Origin: Verrucomicrobiota bacterium
GTDB taxonomy: Bacteria; Verrucomicrobiota; Verrucomicrobiia; Opitutales; Opitutaceae
Reading direction: 5' to 3'
NCBI GenBank assembly: GCA_016222805.1
Contig: JACRQG010000025.1
Coordinates: forward strand, 124,001 to 188,000
Length of the DNA: 64,000 nucleotides
The notes below the pieces were generated by a model, which was given only the letters and a program-made list of their open reading frames with translations, was not told where the DNA came from and did not search any database. This document shows positions 1-9,056 of the stretch, one piece after another. Both the position numbers and the translations under genes were made by a program. Numbering within the stretch: position 1 is the first letter of the stretch; every line of letters starts with the position of its first letter.

Positions 1-343
1 CGCTGGGTGCGAGGGTTGTGACCGCCACCGCCCTCCGCCCAACGACGCTCCGATCCGCCACCGCCGGCTGGCTCGTGCTCGCGACTGTGGCGGTCATGGA
101 AAACGTCTTGGCGAGTCGACTCCGCGGCAGCAGGACAAACTCGAGGTACAACGTAAGGCCGCCCAGCGCGAGCCCAGCGGCGGTCGCAATCGCGCCCCCT
201 TGGGCGCCATACTGGTCGAACGCCACGAGGACCCCGATCAGCATCAGTACGCCGCCGACCATCCCGAGGATCGCCCCGGGCACGATCACTTCCAGCGCCA
301 GCAACACGATGCCGGCGCCAAACAGAAGCAGAATCAGGGTCAT
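1..343 (-). CDS. NfeD-family short membrane protein (partial, C-terminus outside window)
   Basis: About 114 N-terminal residues are visible and the frame runs off the left edge. The protein starts with two close hydrophobic segments (MTLILLLFGAGIVLLALEVI, then a Gly-rich segment near residues 25-45) followed by a third around 55-75 and a polar stretch, the layout of short NfeD-like membrane proteins whose C-terminus is an OB-fold. Its ATG (341-343) overlaps the stop codon of the upstream NfeD/ClpP-like gene by four bases (ATGA), so the two are probably translationally coupled. NfeD proteins usually act with a membrane protease or a stomatin/flotillin partner; a partner could lie left of the window. 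The family call rests on topology and position only. Confidence 0.6.
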   Translation of the reverse strand, partial: MTLILLLFGAGIVLLALEVIVPGAILGMVGGVLMLIGVLVAFDQYGAQGGAIATAAGLALGGLTLYLEFVLLPRSRLAKTFSMTATVASTSQPAVADRSVVGRRAVAVTTLAPS

Positions 344-1812
344 GCAGTCCTCCCTTCGTCGCGGTCCACCATCAGGCCGAAGTCGGTCCGCCGGCGAACC
401 ACCACCCGGGTGCCCTTCGGAGCAGAGCCCACCTCGAGCCGCGCCTCGAAGCGCTGGCCGTCAACCTCGACCTGCCCGCTGGGAAACAGCCCGGTCATGG
501 CGACTCCGCTGCGACCCACCAGCGAATCCGTCGCCAGGCCGGTCGCCGGCGCCGCGCCCGCGACCTGGGCCGCACCCGCCACCGGCTGTGAGACCGCCAG
601 CCGCGTGAAGAACCACCCCTTGGGAATGAAGCGGGCCAGCGCCAGGGCCAGTCCCACCGCCACCAGCAGGCCGAGGCTCAGGTCCCGCAGCGGCAGCAGA
701 AACATGTCTCCCTGCACGCTGACCGGCTCATTGGGCCAGATATCCGCCATGGACCAGAGCAGCGAGCCGAGCATCAAGGCCAGTCCGGACAGCGCCAGCA
801 CGACGATTCCGGGAAAGAAAATCAACTCCACCAGCACCATCACGAAGCCCAGGCCGAACAACAGCATCGGCTCATGCCCGGAGAGGCCTGCCACGTAGTT
901 GCTCAGGAAGACGATGGCCAGACAGACGATGCCCGTCACCCCGAAGACCCCGAAGCCCGGCGTCTTGAATTCGATGTAGAGTGCCAGCAGGCCTACGCCC
1001 AGGAGGATTGGAGCCAGCGCCCGGAGGAACACCGCGAAATGCTCGGACCAGGTGATCTCCAGCGTGTTCACGGAATACTTCCCTTCGCCGAACCGCTGAT
1101 CGAGGAGCTCCGAAATGTCCTTGGCCACGCCGGCGGCCAGAAGGGCCTGCGCCGGGTCGCCGTACTTCTCGGCCGCTTCCTTGGCCGTGAGCGACAGCAA
1201 CTCCCCTTTCCCCTTCAGCACCTTGTCACCGATCTTCAGCTCGTAGTCCGAGTCGATCATCGCGGAAATGACCTGGCCCCGGTAGCCTCCCTTGCCCTCG
1301 CTCGTGGCCCGGATGCGGGCCTTGAGGTAGCTGACGATCTTCTGGCGCATCGTCGCGTCGATCTCCTGTCCGGTGGCGAGCACCGGCGCCGCTGCACCAA
1401 TCACTCCGTCGGGCGCAAACCAGATCTCCTCCGTCGTCGCCGAGATGAAGGCGCCGGCCGACAGGGCCTCGGAGTTGACGAAGGTGATCGTCTTCCCCGG
1501 GAACTTCCCGAGCGCCTCCATGATTTCAAAGGTCACATCGAGCGCCCCGCCCGGCGTCTTCATGTCCAGAACCACGGCATCCGCCTTGTCCTCAATCGCC
1601 TGCTTCAGCCCGCGGCGGATGATGAACAACAGCGGTGAATCCACCTGTTCGCGGACCGGGATCACCACCACCCGCGTCCGGGCGCCCGGCTCCCCCTTGG
1701 TCGCCGCCGGCGTCACGCGATCCGGGTCGGAAACCGCCGCGTTGCCCCCGCCCACGGAGGAAGGCACCAGGGCGATCAGCCCCAAAACAAGCGGCAGAAG
1801 TCGGCGGAACAT
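340..1812 (-). CDS. NfeD-family membrane-bound ClpP-class serine protease
   Basis: 490 residues with the order of long NfeD proteins: signal peptide (about 1-25), ClpP/crotonase-like protease domain (about 45-240), four to five membrane helices (about 260-400) and a C-terminal OB-fold (about 430-490). The motif LSAGAFIS places a Ser-Ala-Gly-Ala nucleophile near residue 118, and Lys about 158 in the MRQKIVSYLKAR segment is a candidate general base for a Ser-Lys dyad. The family cleaves hydrophobic stretches of membrane proteins such as stomatin. An upstream in-frame ATG at 1884 exists, but the start at 1812 puts the signal peptide directly at the N-terminus. First gene of a coupled pair with the short NfeD-like gene. 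Confidence 0.85.
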   Translation of the reverse strand: MFRRLLPLVLGLIALVPSSVGGGNAAVSDPDRVTPAATKGEPGARTRVVVIPVREQVDSPLLFIIRRGLKQAIEDKADAVVLDMKTPGGALDVTFEIMEALGKFPGKTITFVNSEALSAGAFISATTEEIWFAPDGVIGAAAPVLATGQEIDATMRQKIVSYLKARIRATSEGKGGYRGQVISAMIDSDYELKIGDKVLKGKGELLSLTAKEAAEKYGDPAQALLAAGVAKDISELLDQRFGEGKYSVNTLEITWSEHFAVFLRALAPILLGVGLLALYIEFKTPGFGVFGVTGIVCLAIVFLSNYVAGLSGHEPMLLFGLGFVMVLVELIFFPGIVVLALSGLALMLGSLLWSMADIWPNEPVSVQGDMFLLPLRDLSLGLLVAVGLALALARFIPKGWFFTRLAVSQPVAGAAQVAGAAPATGLATDSLVGRSGVAMTGLFPSGQVEVDGQRFEARLEVGSAPKGTRVVVRRRTDFGLMVDRDEGRTA

Positions 1813-1972
1813 CAAGGTCACCCTAGCGACCCGCCGGGAGCGTGCAAGTGCGCCGCGGGCGGAATTCGACCTTCGTGTTTCCAACGGGGGCGCCGATGGG
1901 CCGCTTTCCCGGCCCAGATTCCGAGAATAAACCTTTGCGCGCGACCTGCCGCCCCCATTAAACAGCCCTTCG

Positions 1973-2893
1973 ATGGAAAAAGTCTCCTATCAAGGGCAGG
2001 AACTCACCCGCTGGCGCGTCGGCAACTCGACGTTTCTCGCCCTGCCGGAGCGAGGTGCCCGGCTGATGAACTGGAACGTGACGCTGGGCGACGGTTCGGT
2101 GCGGGATGTGATCTACTGGCCGGAGCAGGCTGACTTTGCGGACATTGCCAAGGTCCGCGGCGGCAATCCCATTCTCTTCCCCTTCAACGGACGTTCGTTT
2201 GATCGCGGCGACATCTTTCACTGGCGCGCGGCCGATGGCGTGCGCCGGCCGATGCCGCTGCACGGCATTGCCCGCCAGGGTGACTTCAAGGTGCTCCATG
2301 CCGATGTCCGCGGGTTCTCGGCGCAGTTCGTTCCGGGCGCGGAGGCGCGCAATTGCTATCCCTTCGACTACGAATTCACGGTCACCTACCGCTTCGAGTC
2401 CCTGGGGCTCTCCTGTGAATTCGCCGTGACCAACCTTGGGCAGGAGCCGCTGCCGTGGTGTGCCGGGCATCATTTCTACTTCACGCTCCCCTGGAGCGAG
2501 GGCACCACGCGCGCCGACTACCTCATCCGCATCCCCGCCACCAAGCGGCTCCGCCACGATCCCACCGGGGCGCTGGTCGCCGGACCCGCCCTGCAAGCCG
2601 AGGAGAGCTTCGCCAACCCCGCGCTGGTGGACGTGCTGCATACCGGACTGCGCAGCAACGAGGTCGTGTTCGGCGAGAAGGGTCGACCCGGCGACGTCTG
2701 CGTGCGCCTCGGCTCGGACAAGGTGCCGGCCTCCGACGCGATGTTCGTCACGTGGACGCTGGCGGACGACTCGCCGTTCTACTGCGTCGAACCCTGGATG
2801 GGGCCGCCCAACGCCCCGGGGCACGGTGTCGGCCTGAAGTTCGTGCAGCCCAGGGAAACCCAGCGCTTCGTCGTGAGTGTGCACCTGCGTTGA
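1973..2893 (+). CDS. Aldose-1-epimerase-like (galactose mutarotase family) protein
   Basis: 306 residues, the usual size for cytosolic aldose epimerases, no signal peptide. The family pattern is visible: GNPILFPFNGR near 64, PLHGIAR with His97, WCAGHHFYF with His166/His167 as catalytic acid candidate, and EPWMGPPNA with Glu273 as catalytic base. The enzyme would interconvert alpha and beta anomers of a hexose or hexose phosphate; the sugar cannot be read from sequence. It is divergent from the NfeD genes with about 160 bp between starts, and the tatA group follows after about 50 bp on the same strand, so co-transcription is possible. Confidence 0.85.
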   Translation: MEKVSYQGQELTRWRVGNSTFLALPERGARLMNWNVTLGDGSVRDVIYWPEQADFADIAKVRGGNPILFPFNGRSFDRGDIFHWRAADGVRRPMPLHGIARQGDFKVLHADVRGFSAQFVPGAEARNCYPFDYEFTVTYRFESLGLSCEFAVTNLGQEPLPWCAGHHFYFTLPWSEGTTRADYLIRIPATKRLRHDPTGALVAGPALQAEESFANPALVDVLHTGLRSNEVVFGEKGRPGDVCVRLGSDKVPASDAMFVTWTLADDSPFYCVEPWMGPPNAPGHGVGLKFVQPRETQRFVVSVHLR

Positions 2894-2945
2894 ATTCGCC
2901 CGGCCGCGCTCGCACCTTTCTGAAATGCCGTATCTTTCCCACGCC

Positions 2946-3434
2946 ATGATTCCCATCGATGTCACGCTGGCCTTCATCGACGGCCTCGGCGGCATGGAGA
3001 TGCTGCTCATCTTCGGCATCGTGCTGCTTCTGTTCGGCGGGGACAAATTGCCGGAATTCGCCCGGGGCCTGGGCAAGACCATGCGCGAGTTCAAGAAGGC
3101 CGCCGCGGGCGTGGAGGAGGAGTTCAAGCGCGCGATGGAGGAGGACGAACGCAAGCGCGCCGCCGCCGCCACCCCCGTCACTCCGGCCAGCCCGACCGAG
3201 GCCCCACCGGCGGAACAGCCCGCGTACACCTATCCCGACGACGGCACCACCGATTACTCCAGCCAGGCCGGTCCCGACGCTCCGGCCACCCCGGCGACCC
3301 CCGCGGCCGGTGACCCCGCGGCCGCTGCGACTTCGCCGTCTTCCGCCCCGGCCGAGGCCCCCGCGGCCGCTCCGGCCGAAGCCCCTCCCCCCGCGGCCAA
3401 GAAGCCGCCGGTGGTCAGCGAGGATTATCCGTGA
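2946..3434 (+). CDS. tatA: Sec-independent translocase subunit TatA/TatB-like with long Pro/Ala tail
   Basis: 162 residues. Residues 15-31 form one membrane helix (MEMLLIFGIVLLLFGG), followed by the Gly hinge and an amphipathic helix (DKLPEFARGLGKTMREFKK), the hallmark TatA/B architecture. After a charged coiled segment (EEEFKRAMEEDERKR) the protein has a tail of about 85 residues rich in Pro, Ala and Glu, longer than in a typical TatA of 80-100 residues. The start is placed at 2946; an ATG at 2877 would lie inside the preceding gene. The Tat system fits the several Tat-type signals in this window (34738, 59499, 61445). The stop overlaps the next GTG (GTGA), so translation is probably coupled. 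Confidence 0.85.
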   Translation: MIPIDVTLAFIDGLGGMEMLLIFGIVLLLFGGDKLPEFARGLGKTMREFKKAAAGVEEEFKRAMEEDERKRAAAATPVTPASPTEAPPAEQPAYTYPDDGTTDYSSQAGPDAPATPATPAAGDPAAAATSPSSAPAEAPAAAPAEAPPPAAKKPPVVSEDYP

Positions 3435-3727
3435 GCGGCTCCGCCCCGGACGGCGGCCCGGTCGAGCCGGTGCCGCTGCCGATCACGGGCGAACTGGACC
3501 TGCACACCTTTCATCCCCGCGACCTGGGTGAACTGCTGCCCGCTTACCTGGCCGAGTGCCATGCCCGCGGGCTCCGGGAGGTGCGCCTGATCCACGGCAA
3601 GGGCACCGGCACGCTCCGGGCCACCGTCCACGCCCACCTGCGGCGCTCCCGCTGGGTCGTCTCGTTCCGAACCGGAGATGAACACACCGGTTCCTGGGGA
3701 GCGACGCTCGTCACCTTGCGTTCATGA
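3431..3727 (+). CDS. Smr-domain protein
   Basis: 98 residues forming a stand-alone Smr domain: the ELDLHTFHPRDL motif at 21-32 and LIHGKGTGTLR at 53-63 are the two signature elements of the MutS2 C-terminal Smr fold. Smr domains act as nucleases on branched DNA or on RNA; which applies here is unknown. It uses a GTG start overlapping the tatA stop, and its own stop overlaps the next ATG (ATGA), so three consecutive genes are joined by four-base overlaps. No signal peptide; cytoplasmic. Confidence 0.85.
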   Translation: MSGSAPDGGPVEPVPLPITGELDLHTFHPRDLGELLPAYLAECHARGLREVRLIHGKGTGTLRATVHAHLRRSRWVVSFRTGDEHTGSWGATLVTLRS

Positions 3728-4944
3728 TCCTCCGTCTCGCCCTGCTCGCGGCCCTGCTGCCCGGCGCCCTGACCGCGGCCCGCCCCGATCCCCTTCTGCT
3801 CCTCTCCCTCGACGGTTTCCGCTGGGACTACTGCGACCTCTACCCCGCGGAATCCCCCACGCTCCGGCGGCTACGCCAGGAGGGGGCGACGGCCCGCGGC
3901 CTGATCCCGGTGTTTCCGTCCAACACCTTTCCCAACCACTACAGCCTGGTGACTGGATTGTATCCAGATCGGCATGGCATCGTGAACAACGAGTTCTTCG
4001 ATCCGGCCGAAGGACGGTTTTTCCGGTATTTTGATCCCGCATCGGTGCGCGACCCCCGCTGGTGGGGAGGCGAGCCGATCTGGGTGACCGCCATCCGGCA
4101 GGGCCGCAAGGCGGCGACGGCGTTCTGGGTCGGCTCCGAAGCGGCCATCGGTGGCGTACGGCCGACGTACTGGCGGCCGTTCGACTACCGCATCCCCTTC
4201 GAGAACCGGCTGGAGGAGATGCTCGGCTGGTTCCGCCGCCCCGAAGCCGAACGTCCGGACTTTGTCGCCTTCTACCTCGAGGAAACCAACGGCGCCGGGC
4301 ACCGCTTCGGTCCGCGTTCGCCCCAGGTCGCCGCGGCCGTGCGCCTGCTCGATCAGCGTCTCGGCGTGCTGCAGGTCCGCCTGCGCGCCGCGGGCCTCAC
4401 GCCCAACCTCCTCATCGTCTCCGACCACGGCATGACCGAAACCAGCCTGGCGCGGACCATCGTCCTCGACGACATCGTGGACCTGAAGACCGTGCAGGTC
4501 GATTCCGACGGCAGCGTGCTGGCGCTGCGGCCCCGCACCACCACCGCCGCAGAGCTGGTGCGCCGGTTCGCCCAGGTGCCGCACGTGCGCGCGTACCTCG
4601 CCGCCGACCTTCCCGCCCACCTGCGCCTGCGCGCCAACCCGCGGCTCGCGGAAGTCTGGGTGCTGCCCGAGGAAGGCTGGCACATCGGGACCCGCGCGAA
4701 CATCGAGAAGCTGCGCAGCCGCTATCCCGAAAAGGGCTACCTCGGCGGCGACCACGGATATGATCCGCAGCTCGCTTCCATGCGCGGTGTGTTCATCGCC
4801 CACGGCCCCGCGTTTCGTCGCGGCGTGCAGGTGCCGGAGTTCGAAAGCGTACATCTCTACCACCTGATGTGCGCCGTGCTGCAGTTGCAGCCGGCACCCA
4901 ATGACGGAGATGATCGGCTGTTGCGCCAGGTCCTGCGGCCCTGA
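3724..4944 (+). CDS. Ectonucleotide pyrophosphatase/phosphodiesterase family protein (alkaline phosphatase superfamily)
   Basis: 406 residues with a signal peptide (about 1-19), so periplasmic or surface located. The NPP motifs are visible: LLLSLDGFRWDY with metal ligand Asp30, PSNTFPNHYSLVTGLYPD with the Thr68 nucleophile, VSDHGMTE near 236 and GDHGYDP near 343 as further metal ligands. The family uses two zinc ions to cleave phosphodiester or pyrophosphate bonds of nucleotides or lipids. It closes the tatA-Smr-NPP run through an ATGA overlap. Confidence 0.88.
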   Translation: MILRLALLAALLPGALTAARPDPLLLLSLDGFRWDYCDLYPAESPTLRRLRQEGATARGLIPVFPSNTFPNHYSLVTGLYPDRHGIVNNEFFDPAEGRFFRYFDPASVRDPRWWGGEPIWVTAIRQGRKAATAFWVGSEAAIGGVRPTYWRPFDYRIPFENRLEEMLGWFRRPEAERPDFVAFYLEETNGAGHRFGPRSPQVAAAVRLLDQRLGVLQVRLRAAGLTPNLLIVSDHGMTETSLARTIVLDDIVDLKTVQVDSDGSVLALRPRTTTAAELVRRFAQVPHVRAYLAADLPAHLRLRANPRLAEVWVLPEEGWHIGTRANIEKLRSRYPEKGYLGGDHGYDPQLASMRGVFIAHGPAFRRGVQVPEFESVHLYHLMCAVLQLQPAPNDGDDRLLRQVLRP

Positions 4945-5051
4945 CCCCGCGCCGATCCGGGCGGCGGCGGAGGATTTCGTGGTTTCGCAGCGGGACTGAA
5001 ACTTTTCGAACGGAGCCGGGTTCTTGACGCGTTCTCCCATCCCGAACCGTC

Positions 5052-5270
5052 ATGAAGACCATCACCCTCTGCTCCCTCACCAGCCTCGCCGGACTCGTCG
5101 CCTTCGCCGCGGGCCTCGCCTTCAACCTCGGTGCCCTCCCGCTCTTTGCGGCGGCGGTCGCCGCCCTCGTCCTCCTGACCTGGGTCCACGACTACCAACC
5201 GCGGCGCGATTACGCCGCCGGCACGACCATCGCTCTCCGGCCCACCCAGGCGCTCCCGCTGGCCGCCTGA
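5052..5270 (+). CDS. Small two-helix membrane protein, unknown function
   Basis: 72 residues. Two hydrophobic segments (about 3-25 and 27-45) are followed by a short polar tail ([13 protein letters not shown]) ending in Leu/Ala. The frame has consistent GC-rich codon use and lies between two transcribed plus-strand genes, which supports it being real. I do not recognise a family. Confidence 0.6.
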   Translation: MKTITLCSLTSLAGLVAFAAGLAFNLGALPLFAAAVAALVLLTWVHDYQPRRDYAAGTTIALRPTQALPLAA

Positions 5271-5331
5271 GGCCCGCCATCCGCGCCTCTGCCGCCTTGA
5301 GCTTCCGAACCTCCCCCCACACCTTTCCCGC

Positions 5332-6156
5332 ATGAGCTCGCTCCCTCCCGTCCTCACCTCCCAGATGCACGAGATCGACTACAAGATCCATGGCGACGAC
5401 ATGCAGTTCGTCGAAATCGAGCTCGATCCGCAGGAGGCGGTGATCGCCGAGGCCGGCGGCATGATGTTCATGGATGACGGCATCGCGATGGAAACGGTCT
5501 TCGGCGACGGCAGCGCCCGCCCCGGCGGCCTCATGGGCGCGCTCCTGGGCGCCGGCAAGCGACTGCTCACGGGCGAGTCGCTTTTCATGACCGTGTTCCA
5601 GAACCAGGGGGCCGGCAAACGGCGGGTGGCGTTTGGAGCCCCCTATCCCGGCAAGATCATCCCGGTGCATCTGTCCGAACTTGGCGGGGAACTGATCGCC
5701 CAAAAGGACTCGTTCCTGTGCGCCGCCCGCGGCGTGAGCATCGGCATCGCGTTCCAAAAGCGCCTGGGCGCCGGCCTGTTCGGCGGTGAGGGCTTCATCA
5801 TGCAACGCCTGACCGGCGACGGCTGGGCGTTCATCCACGCCGGTGGCACCCTCTATGAGCGCACGCTCGGCCCCGGAGAGTTGCTGCGGGTCGACACCGG
5901 CTGCATCGTCGGCTTCCAGCCGGGAGTCGACTACGACATCCAGTTCGTGGGCGGCATCAAGACGGCGCTCTTTGGCGGAGAAGGGTTGTTCTTCGCGACG
6001 CTGCGCGGACCGGGCAAGGTCTGGCTCCAATCCCTCCCGCTCTCGCGCCTGGCCGGTCGGATCATCGCCGCGGCTCCCGGTCCCGGACGGGGCGGTCGCG
6101 AGGAAGGTTCGGTGCTGGGCGGGTTGGGCCGGGTGCTGGACGGCGACAATTCCTGA
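5332..6156 (+). CDS. TIGR00266 / AIM24-family protein
   Basis: 274 residues. The N-terminal part ([21 protein letters not shown], then [17 protein letters not shown]) and the Gly-rich repeats ending in [23 protein letters not shown] are typical of the TIGR00266/AIM24 beta-sandwich family. Bacterial members are cytosolic and have no settled role; the mitochondrial relative organises the inner membrane. The C-terminus is a short Gly-rich tail. Same strand as the small membrane protein before it and the DUF4199-like gene after it. Confidence 0.85.
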   Translation: MSSLPPVLTSQMHEIDYKIHGDDMQFVEIELDPQEAVIAEAGGMMFMDDGIAMETVFGDGSARPGGLMGALLGAGKRLLTGESLFMTVFQNQGAGKRRVAFGAPYPGKIIPVHLSELGGELIAQKDSFLCAARGVSIGIAFQKRLGAGLFGGEGFIMQRLTGDGWAFIHAGGTLYERTLGPGELLRVDTGCIVGFQPGVDYDIQFVGGIKTALFGGEGLFFATLRGPGKVWLQSLPLSRLAGRIIAAAPGPGRGGREEGSVLGGLGRVLDGDNS

Positions 6157-6236
6157 TCGCCGCACCACTCATCCCGGCCGCGAACCGGCGGTCACGCCGA
6201 CGTTGCCATGGCGGGCGGCCCGGGCAGTCTGGAGGC

Positions 6237-6779
6237 GTGAAAACCTCCCTGACCTATGGAACCGCCATGGCCATCGCCGGGGCCGTCCTGACCCTGCTGC
6301 TCTACGTCGCCGGCTTCCACGAGGCGCCGGCCAAGCTCACGGCCGCGCGCTGGATCGGAGGGCTGGGGGGCGTGGCCATCGGGGCCGCCTGCCTCGCGCT
6401 GGCGATGCGGGAGAAGCGCAGCCTCCTTCCCGCCGACGCCGACTGGGGTTACGGTTCGGCGTTCGGCACCGGCGCGCTGACGTCACTCTTCGGCAGCCTG
6501 ATCGGTCTCGTCACGACCTACGCCTACTTCGGCCTGCTGAATCCGGGATTTGGAGACGTCCTCTTCCAGGCGCAGGTGGCGGAAATGGAGGCCCGCGGGA
6601 TGCCGGCGGCCCAGATCGAGAAGATCGAACCGATGATCAAGATGTGGATGAGCCCCGCGGCCCTGACCTTGACCCAGGGTGTGATGGGCTTCGTCTTCTC
6701 CCTGATTCTCGCCCTGATCGTGGCGATCTTCTTCCGTCAGCGTCCGGCAACGCCGCCGGCGCCACCGCCCGCGGCCTGA
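6237..6779 (+). CDS. DUF4199-like membrane protein
   Basis: 180 residues with four predicted membrane helices (about 7-27, 37-57, 78-100 and 140-165) and an amphipathic loop containing QVAEMEARGMPAAQIEKIEP between the third and fourth, the pattern of DUF4199 proteins. Start is GTG, with GGAGG only one base upstream, too close for a standard ribosome binding site. Convergent with the PDZ gene, 18 bp apart. No function is known for the family. Confidence 0.7.
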   Translation: MKTSLTYGTAMAIAGAVLTLLLYVAGFHEAPAKLTAARWIGGLGGVAIGAACLALAMREKRSLLPADADWGYGSAFGTGALTSLFGSLIGLVTTYAYFGLLNPGFGDVLFQAQVAEMEARGMPAAQIEKIEPMIKMWMSPAALTLTQGVMGFVFSLILALIVAIFFRQRPATPPAPPPAA

Positions 6780-6797
6780 GAACCGGGTCGCCCCGGG

Positions 6798-7853
6798 TCA
6801 CAACGGATCGGATACCCGCGCGGCCGGCGCCGGAACCTCGCGGACGGAGATCGACTTGCCCTGGGGCCGAATCACGCGCGTTTCCGCGCCCTGGAAGTCC
6901 CCGTCCGTCTTGAACGTCATCTCGCGCATGCCCTCCAGGCGCTCCAGGCGTTCCCGCAGGGCCTCCGGCAGGGCCTGACGCTGCTCCGCGGTTGAGACCG
7001 GGCCCGAGAAGATCTCCTTCCCGGCGGCGTCCTTGGCGACCAGGGTCTTGGCGCCGTCGCGCAGTGTCAGCTCCATCGAGCCCTCCTGGTCATTGAAGCT
7101 CAGGCTGCTGTTGCCGGGATGCACCGTGATGGCCCGCACGCCCGGCGCGACCCGGCGCTCGATCTGCATCCGCCCGGATGGCGGTGGCGGGGTGGGAGCC
7201 GACGGCGCCCCGGGAGCCGCCGGTGCGCGGCGCAGCAGGGACAGGACCCGATCCACTTCTTCGCGTCCCACCTGCCCGCCCGGCAGGGCCCGCTCAGTCC
7301 ACTGCGCCCCGGGCCCACCGTGAAGGCCAAAGACCTCGATGTGCGGGGTTGTTCCCAGACTGAATTTCGGCACCTCGTGGATCCCGAGCTTCACCCGGGC
7401 GGTGGCCTTCTTGCCCCCGCGCAGGTAGGTCACGGTGACCTCGTCGCCCTCCTTGTGATTGCGCACCAGCACGGCGAGCTGGCGCGTCTCAATCAGGATC
7501 TGGTCGTCGAGCTGGAGCAGGATATCATGCTCCTGCAGCACTCCGGCCGCCGGACTTTTCGGTGCCACGTGACCGACGACGAGGCCGGTGCCGCGGGCCA
7601 ATCCGAGCTGGGCGCTCAGGGTGGGCGCAACCGGCGAGGTTTCCACCCCCAGGAAGGCGACCTTCTCCATCTCGGTCTTTTCGCGGCGTTCGCCGTCGCG
7701 GAGGAAGATCCGAGATTCACGATCCGGACCGGAGATCACGCGCAGTTCGCGCTTTTCTTCCCGGACCGGGGCAGGTGCATCCGCGGCGGGCAGGACCGGG
7801 GCGGCGGCGGTGATGCTAAGCATCGCCGCGAGATGAAGGGTGTTGGTTTTCAT
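6798..7853 (-). CDS. Secreted PDZ-domain protein
   Basis: 351 residues with a signal peptide (about 1-23). One PDZ domain spans about 68-155: FLGVETSPVAP opens it, GLVVGHVAPKSPAAGVLQ is the carboxylate-binding region and HDILLQLDDQ follows. The rest is low-complexity and charged with no protease domain, so it is likely a periplasmic scaffold or regulator rather than an enzyme. It lies about 34 bp downstream of the putative anti-sigma gene on the same strand, suggesting the sigma/anti-sigma/PDZ genes form an envelope-stress operon. Confidence 0.75.
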   Translation of the reverse strand: MKTNTLHLAAMLSITAAAPVLPAADAPAPVREEKRELRVISGPDRESRIFLRDGERREKTEMEKVAFLGVETSPVAPTLSAQLGLARGTGLVVGHVAPKSPAAGVLQEHDILLQLDDQILIETRQLAVLVRNHKEGDEVTVTYLRGGKKATARVKLGIHEVPKFSLGTTPHIEVFGLHGGPGAQWTERALPGGQVGREEVDRVLSLLRRAPAAPGAPSAPTPPPPSGRMQIERRVAPGVRAITVHPGNSSLSFNDQEGSMELTLRDGAKTLVAKDAAGKEIFSGPVSTAEQRQALPEALRERLERLEGMREMTFKTDGDFQGAETRVIRPQGKSISVREVPAPAARVSDPL

Positions 7854-7887
7854 GGGAAAGGTTTCGGGATCGGGGCGGATCTGGATT

Positions 7888-8376
7888 CTACTGGAAAATC
7901 ACCGGGACCAGGCGGACTTCCTCCCGTGGCAGGCTCCAGGTGAGGGAGGCATTGGTCCGCGGGTTGCGCCAGGTGATGGTATCGACGAAGTGGAGTCGTT
8001 CACGGCGTGCCGGGGTGCCGTCATCGAGGATCACCAGGCCCTCGTCGTCGGCTCCGTAGAGCACGTTTCGGGCGGCGACCGGCTTGAAGGCCTCCACGGC
8101 GGAGGCGTCCGGCGCGACGCCCCGCCCAGCCACCACCGGAGCGGGGACCGGGTGTGACGGTTTCAGCAGCCGCCAGCTGAACACCCCCACGGCGAGCGCG
8201 GCGGCCATCGGCAGCAACACGGCCCAGCGCATCGGCCCCTTCCCCTTGGCCAACGCCGGCCGCTGGGGTGTGGCCGGCGCAAGCTCCCGCCGGACGCGTT
8301 CCACAAGTGCAGTCGGGACGGGCGCGGGCCGCAGGGCCCGCAGTTCCTCTTCCAGGGATCGCAGTTCGTCATCCAT
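7888..8376 (-). CDS. Putative membrane anti-sigma factor
   Basis: 162 residues with no clear database family that I recognise. The N-terminal 45 residues are charged and helical (MDDELRSLEEELRALRP), one membrane helix lies near 50-70 (MRWAVLLPMAAALAVGVFSW) and the remainder would be periplasmic. Its start overlaps the end of the ECF sigma gene by eight bases, the usual genetic arrangement of an ECF sigma with its membrane anti-sigma. No zinc-binding HxxxCxxC motif is visible, so it would be a non-ZAS type if the role is right. Confidence 0.6.
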   Translation of the reverse strand: MDDELRSLEEELRALRPAPVPTALVERVRRELAPATPQRPALAKGKGPMRWAVLLPMAAALAVGVFSWRLLKPSHPVPAPVVAGRGVAPDASAVEAFKPVAARNVLYGADDEGLVILDDGTPARRERLHFVDTITWRNPRTNASLTWSLPREEVRLVPVIFQ

Positions 8377-8926
8377 GGCAGTCGGCGGCAGTCAGTTCCC
8401 GGCGAAGGGCGATGAGGGCGTAACGATAGCGCGACGCAGCGGTGTTGGCGGGAATCTCCAGTTCCGTGGCGATCTGTTCGAACGTGAGCTCCCCCCAGAT
8501 CTTGAGCACCATGACCTCACGCTGTTCGGCTGGCAGCCGGCGCAGCGCCCCCTCCAGGGCTGCCCGCCGTTCATCTTCCTCTCCTGGCAGCGGAGCGAAG
8601 AACGGGGAGTGGTCGCCCCCGTCGTCCACCGTGCGCGCTTCCCGAGCGCTTCTCCTTCCTTCGCGCCGCCCCAGGTCGAAGGCTGCGCGGCGCACCGACG
8701 TGACCAACAGGGCCATTGGATCGCCCGGAAGGTGGCGCTGGTGTTTCCAGTAACGGACAAACGCCTCCTGCAGGACATCCTCCGCATCCGCGGCCGAACG
8801 GGTCCACTGCCGGGCACACAGCAGCAGTTTCGGGCCGTAAAGCTGAAACCATGACTTCCACGCGTCATTTTCGGGCACATCCTCCATGCGAAGGTTCTTC
8901 GTCGTTTTCTGCCCGAATAGCGTCAT
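8369..8926 (-). CDS. ECF-family RNA polymerase sigma factor
   Basis: 185 residues. Region 2 (ARQWTRSAADAEDVLQEAFVRYWKH) and region 4 (LRRLPAEQREVMVLKIWGELTFEQIATELEIP, then NTAASRYRYALIALRREL) are clear. An ATG at 8926 is chosen because it gives a short N-terminal extension; a second ATG 39 bases downstream is possible. Followed by the putative anti-sigma (8-bp overlap) and the PDZ protein, so it probably drives its own operon in response to envelope stress. Its promoter should lie in 8927-8991, just below the terminator of the preceding small gene. Confidence 0.88.
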   Translation of the reverse strand: MTLFGQKTTKNLRMEDVPENDAWKSWFQLYGPKLLLCARQWTRSAADAEDVLQEAFVRYWKHQRHLPGDPMALLVTSVRRAAFDLGRREGRRSAREARTVDDGGDHSPFFAPLPGEEDERRAALEGALRRLPAEQREVMVLKIWGELTFEQIATELEIPANTAASRYRYALIALRRELTAADCHG

Positions 8927-8991
8927 GACCGCGGGGAATTGTCTGCGGAGCGAATGATCACGATGTACGTTTCTTTCGCCCCGACCGCCAC

Positions 8992-9027
8992 GAAAAGAAA
9001 AAGGGGCCCGGATTGCTCCGGGCCCCT
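8992..9027 (-). terminator. Rho-independent terminator
   Basis: A perfect 10-bp GC-rich stem (9002-9011 with 9018-9027, loop ATTGCT) is followed on the minus strand by a T-rich run (TTTTTCTTTT). It sits 30 bp after the stop of the small gene at 9057-9239 and separates that gene from the sigma-factor operon. Confidence 0.85.
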
Positions 9028-9056
9028 GTTCAGTGGGAGACTGTTGCGGCCGACGA

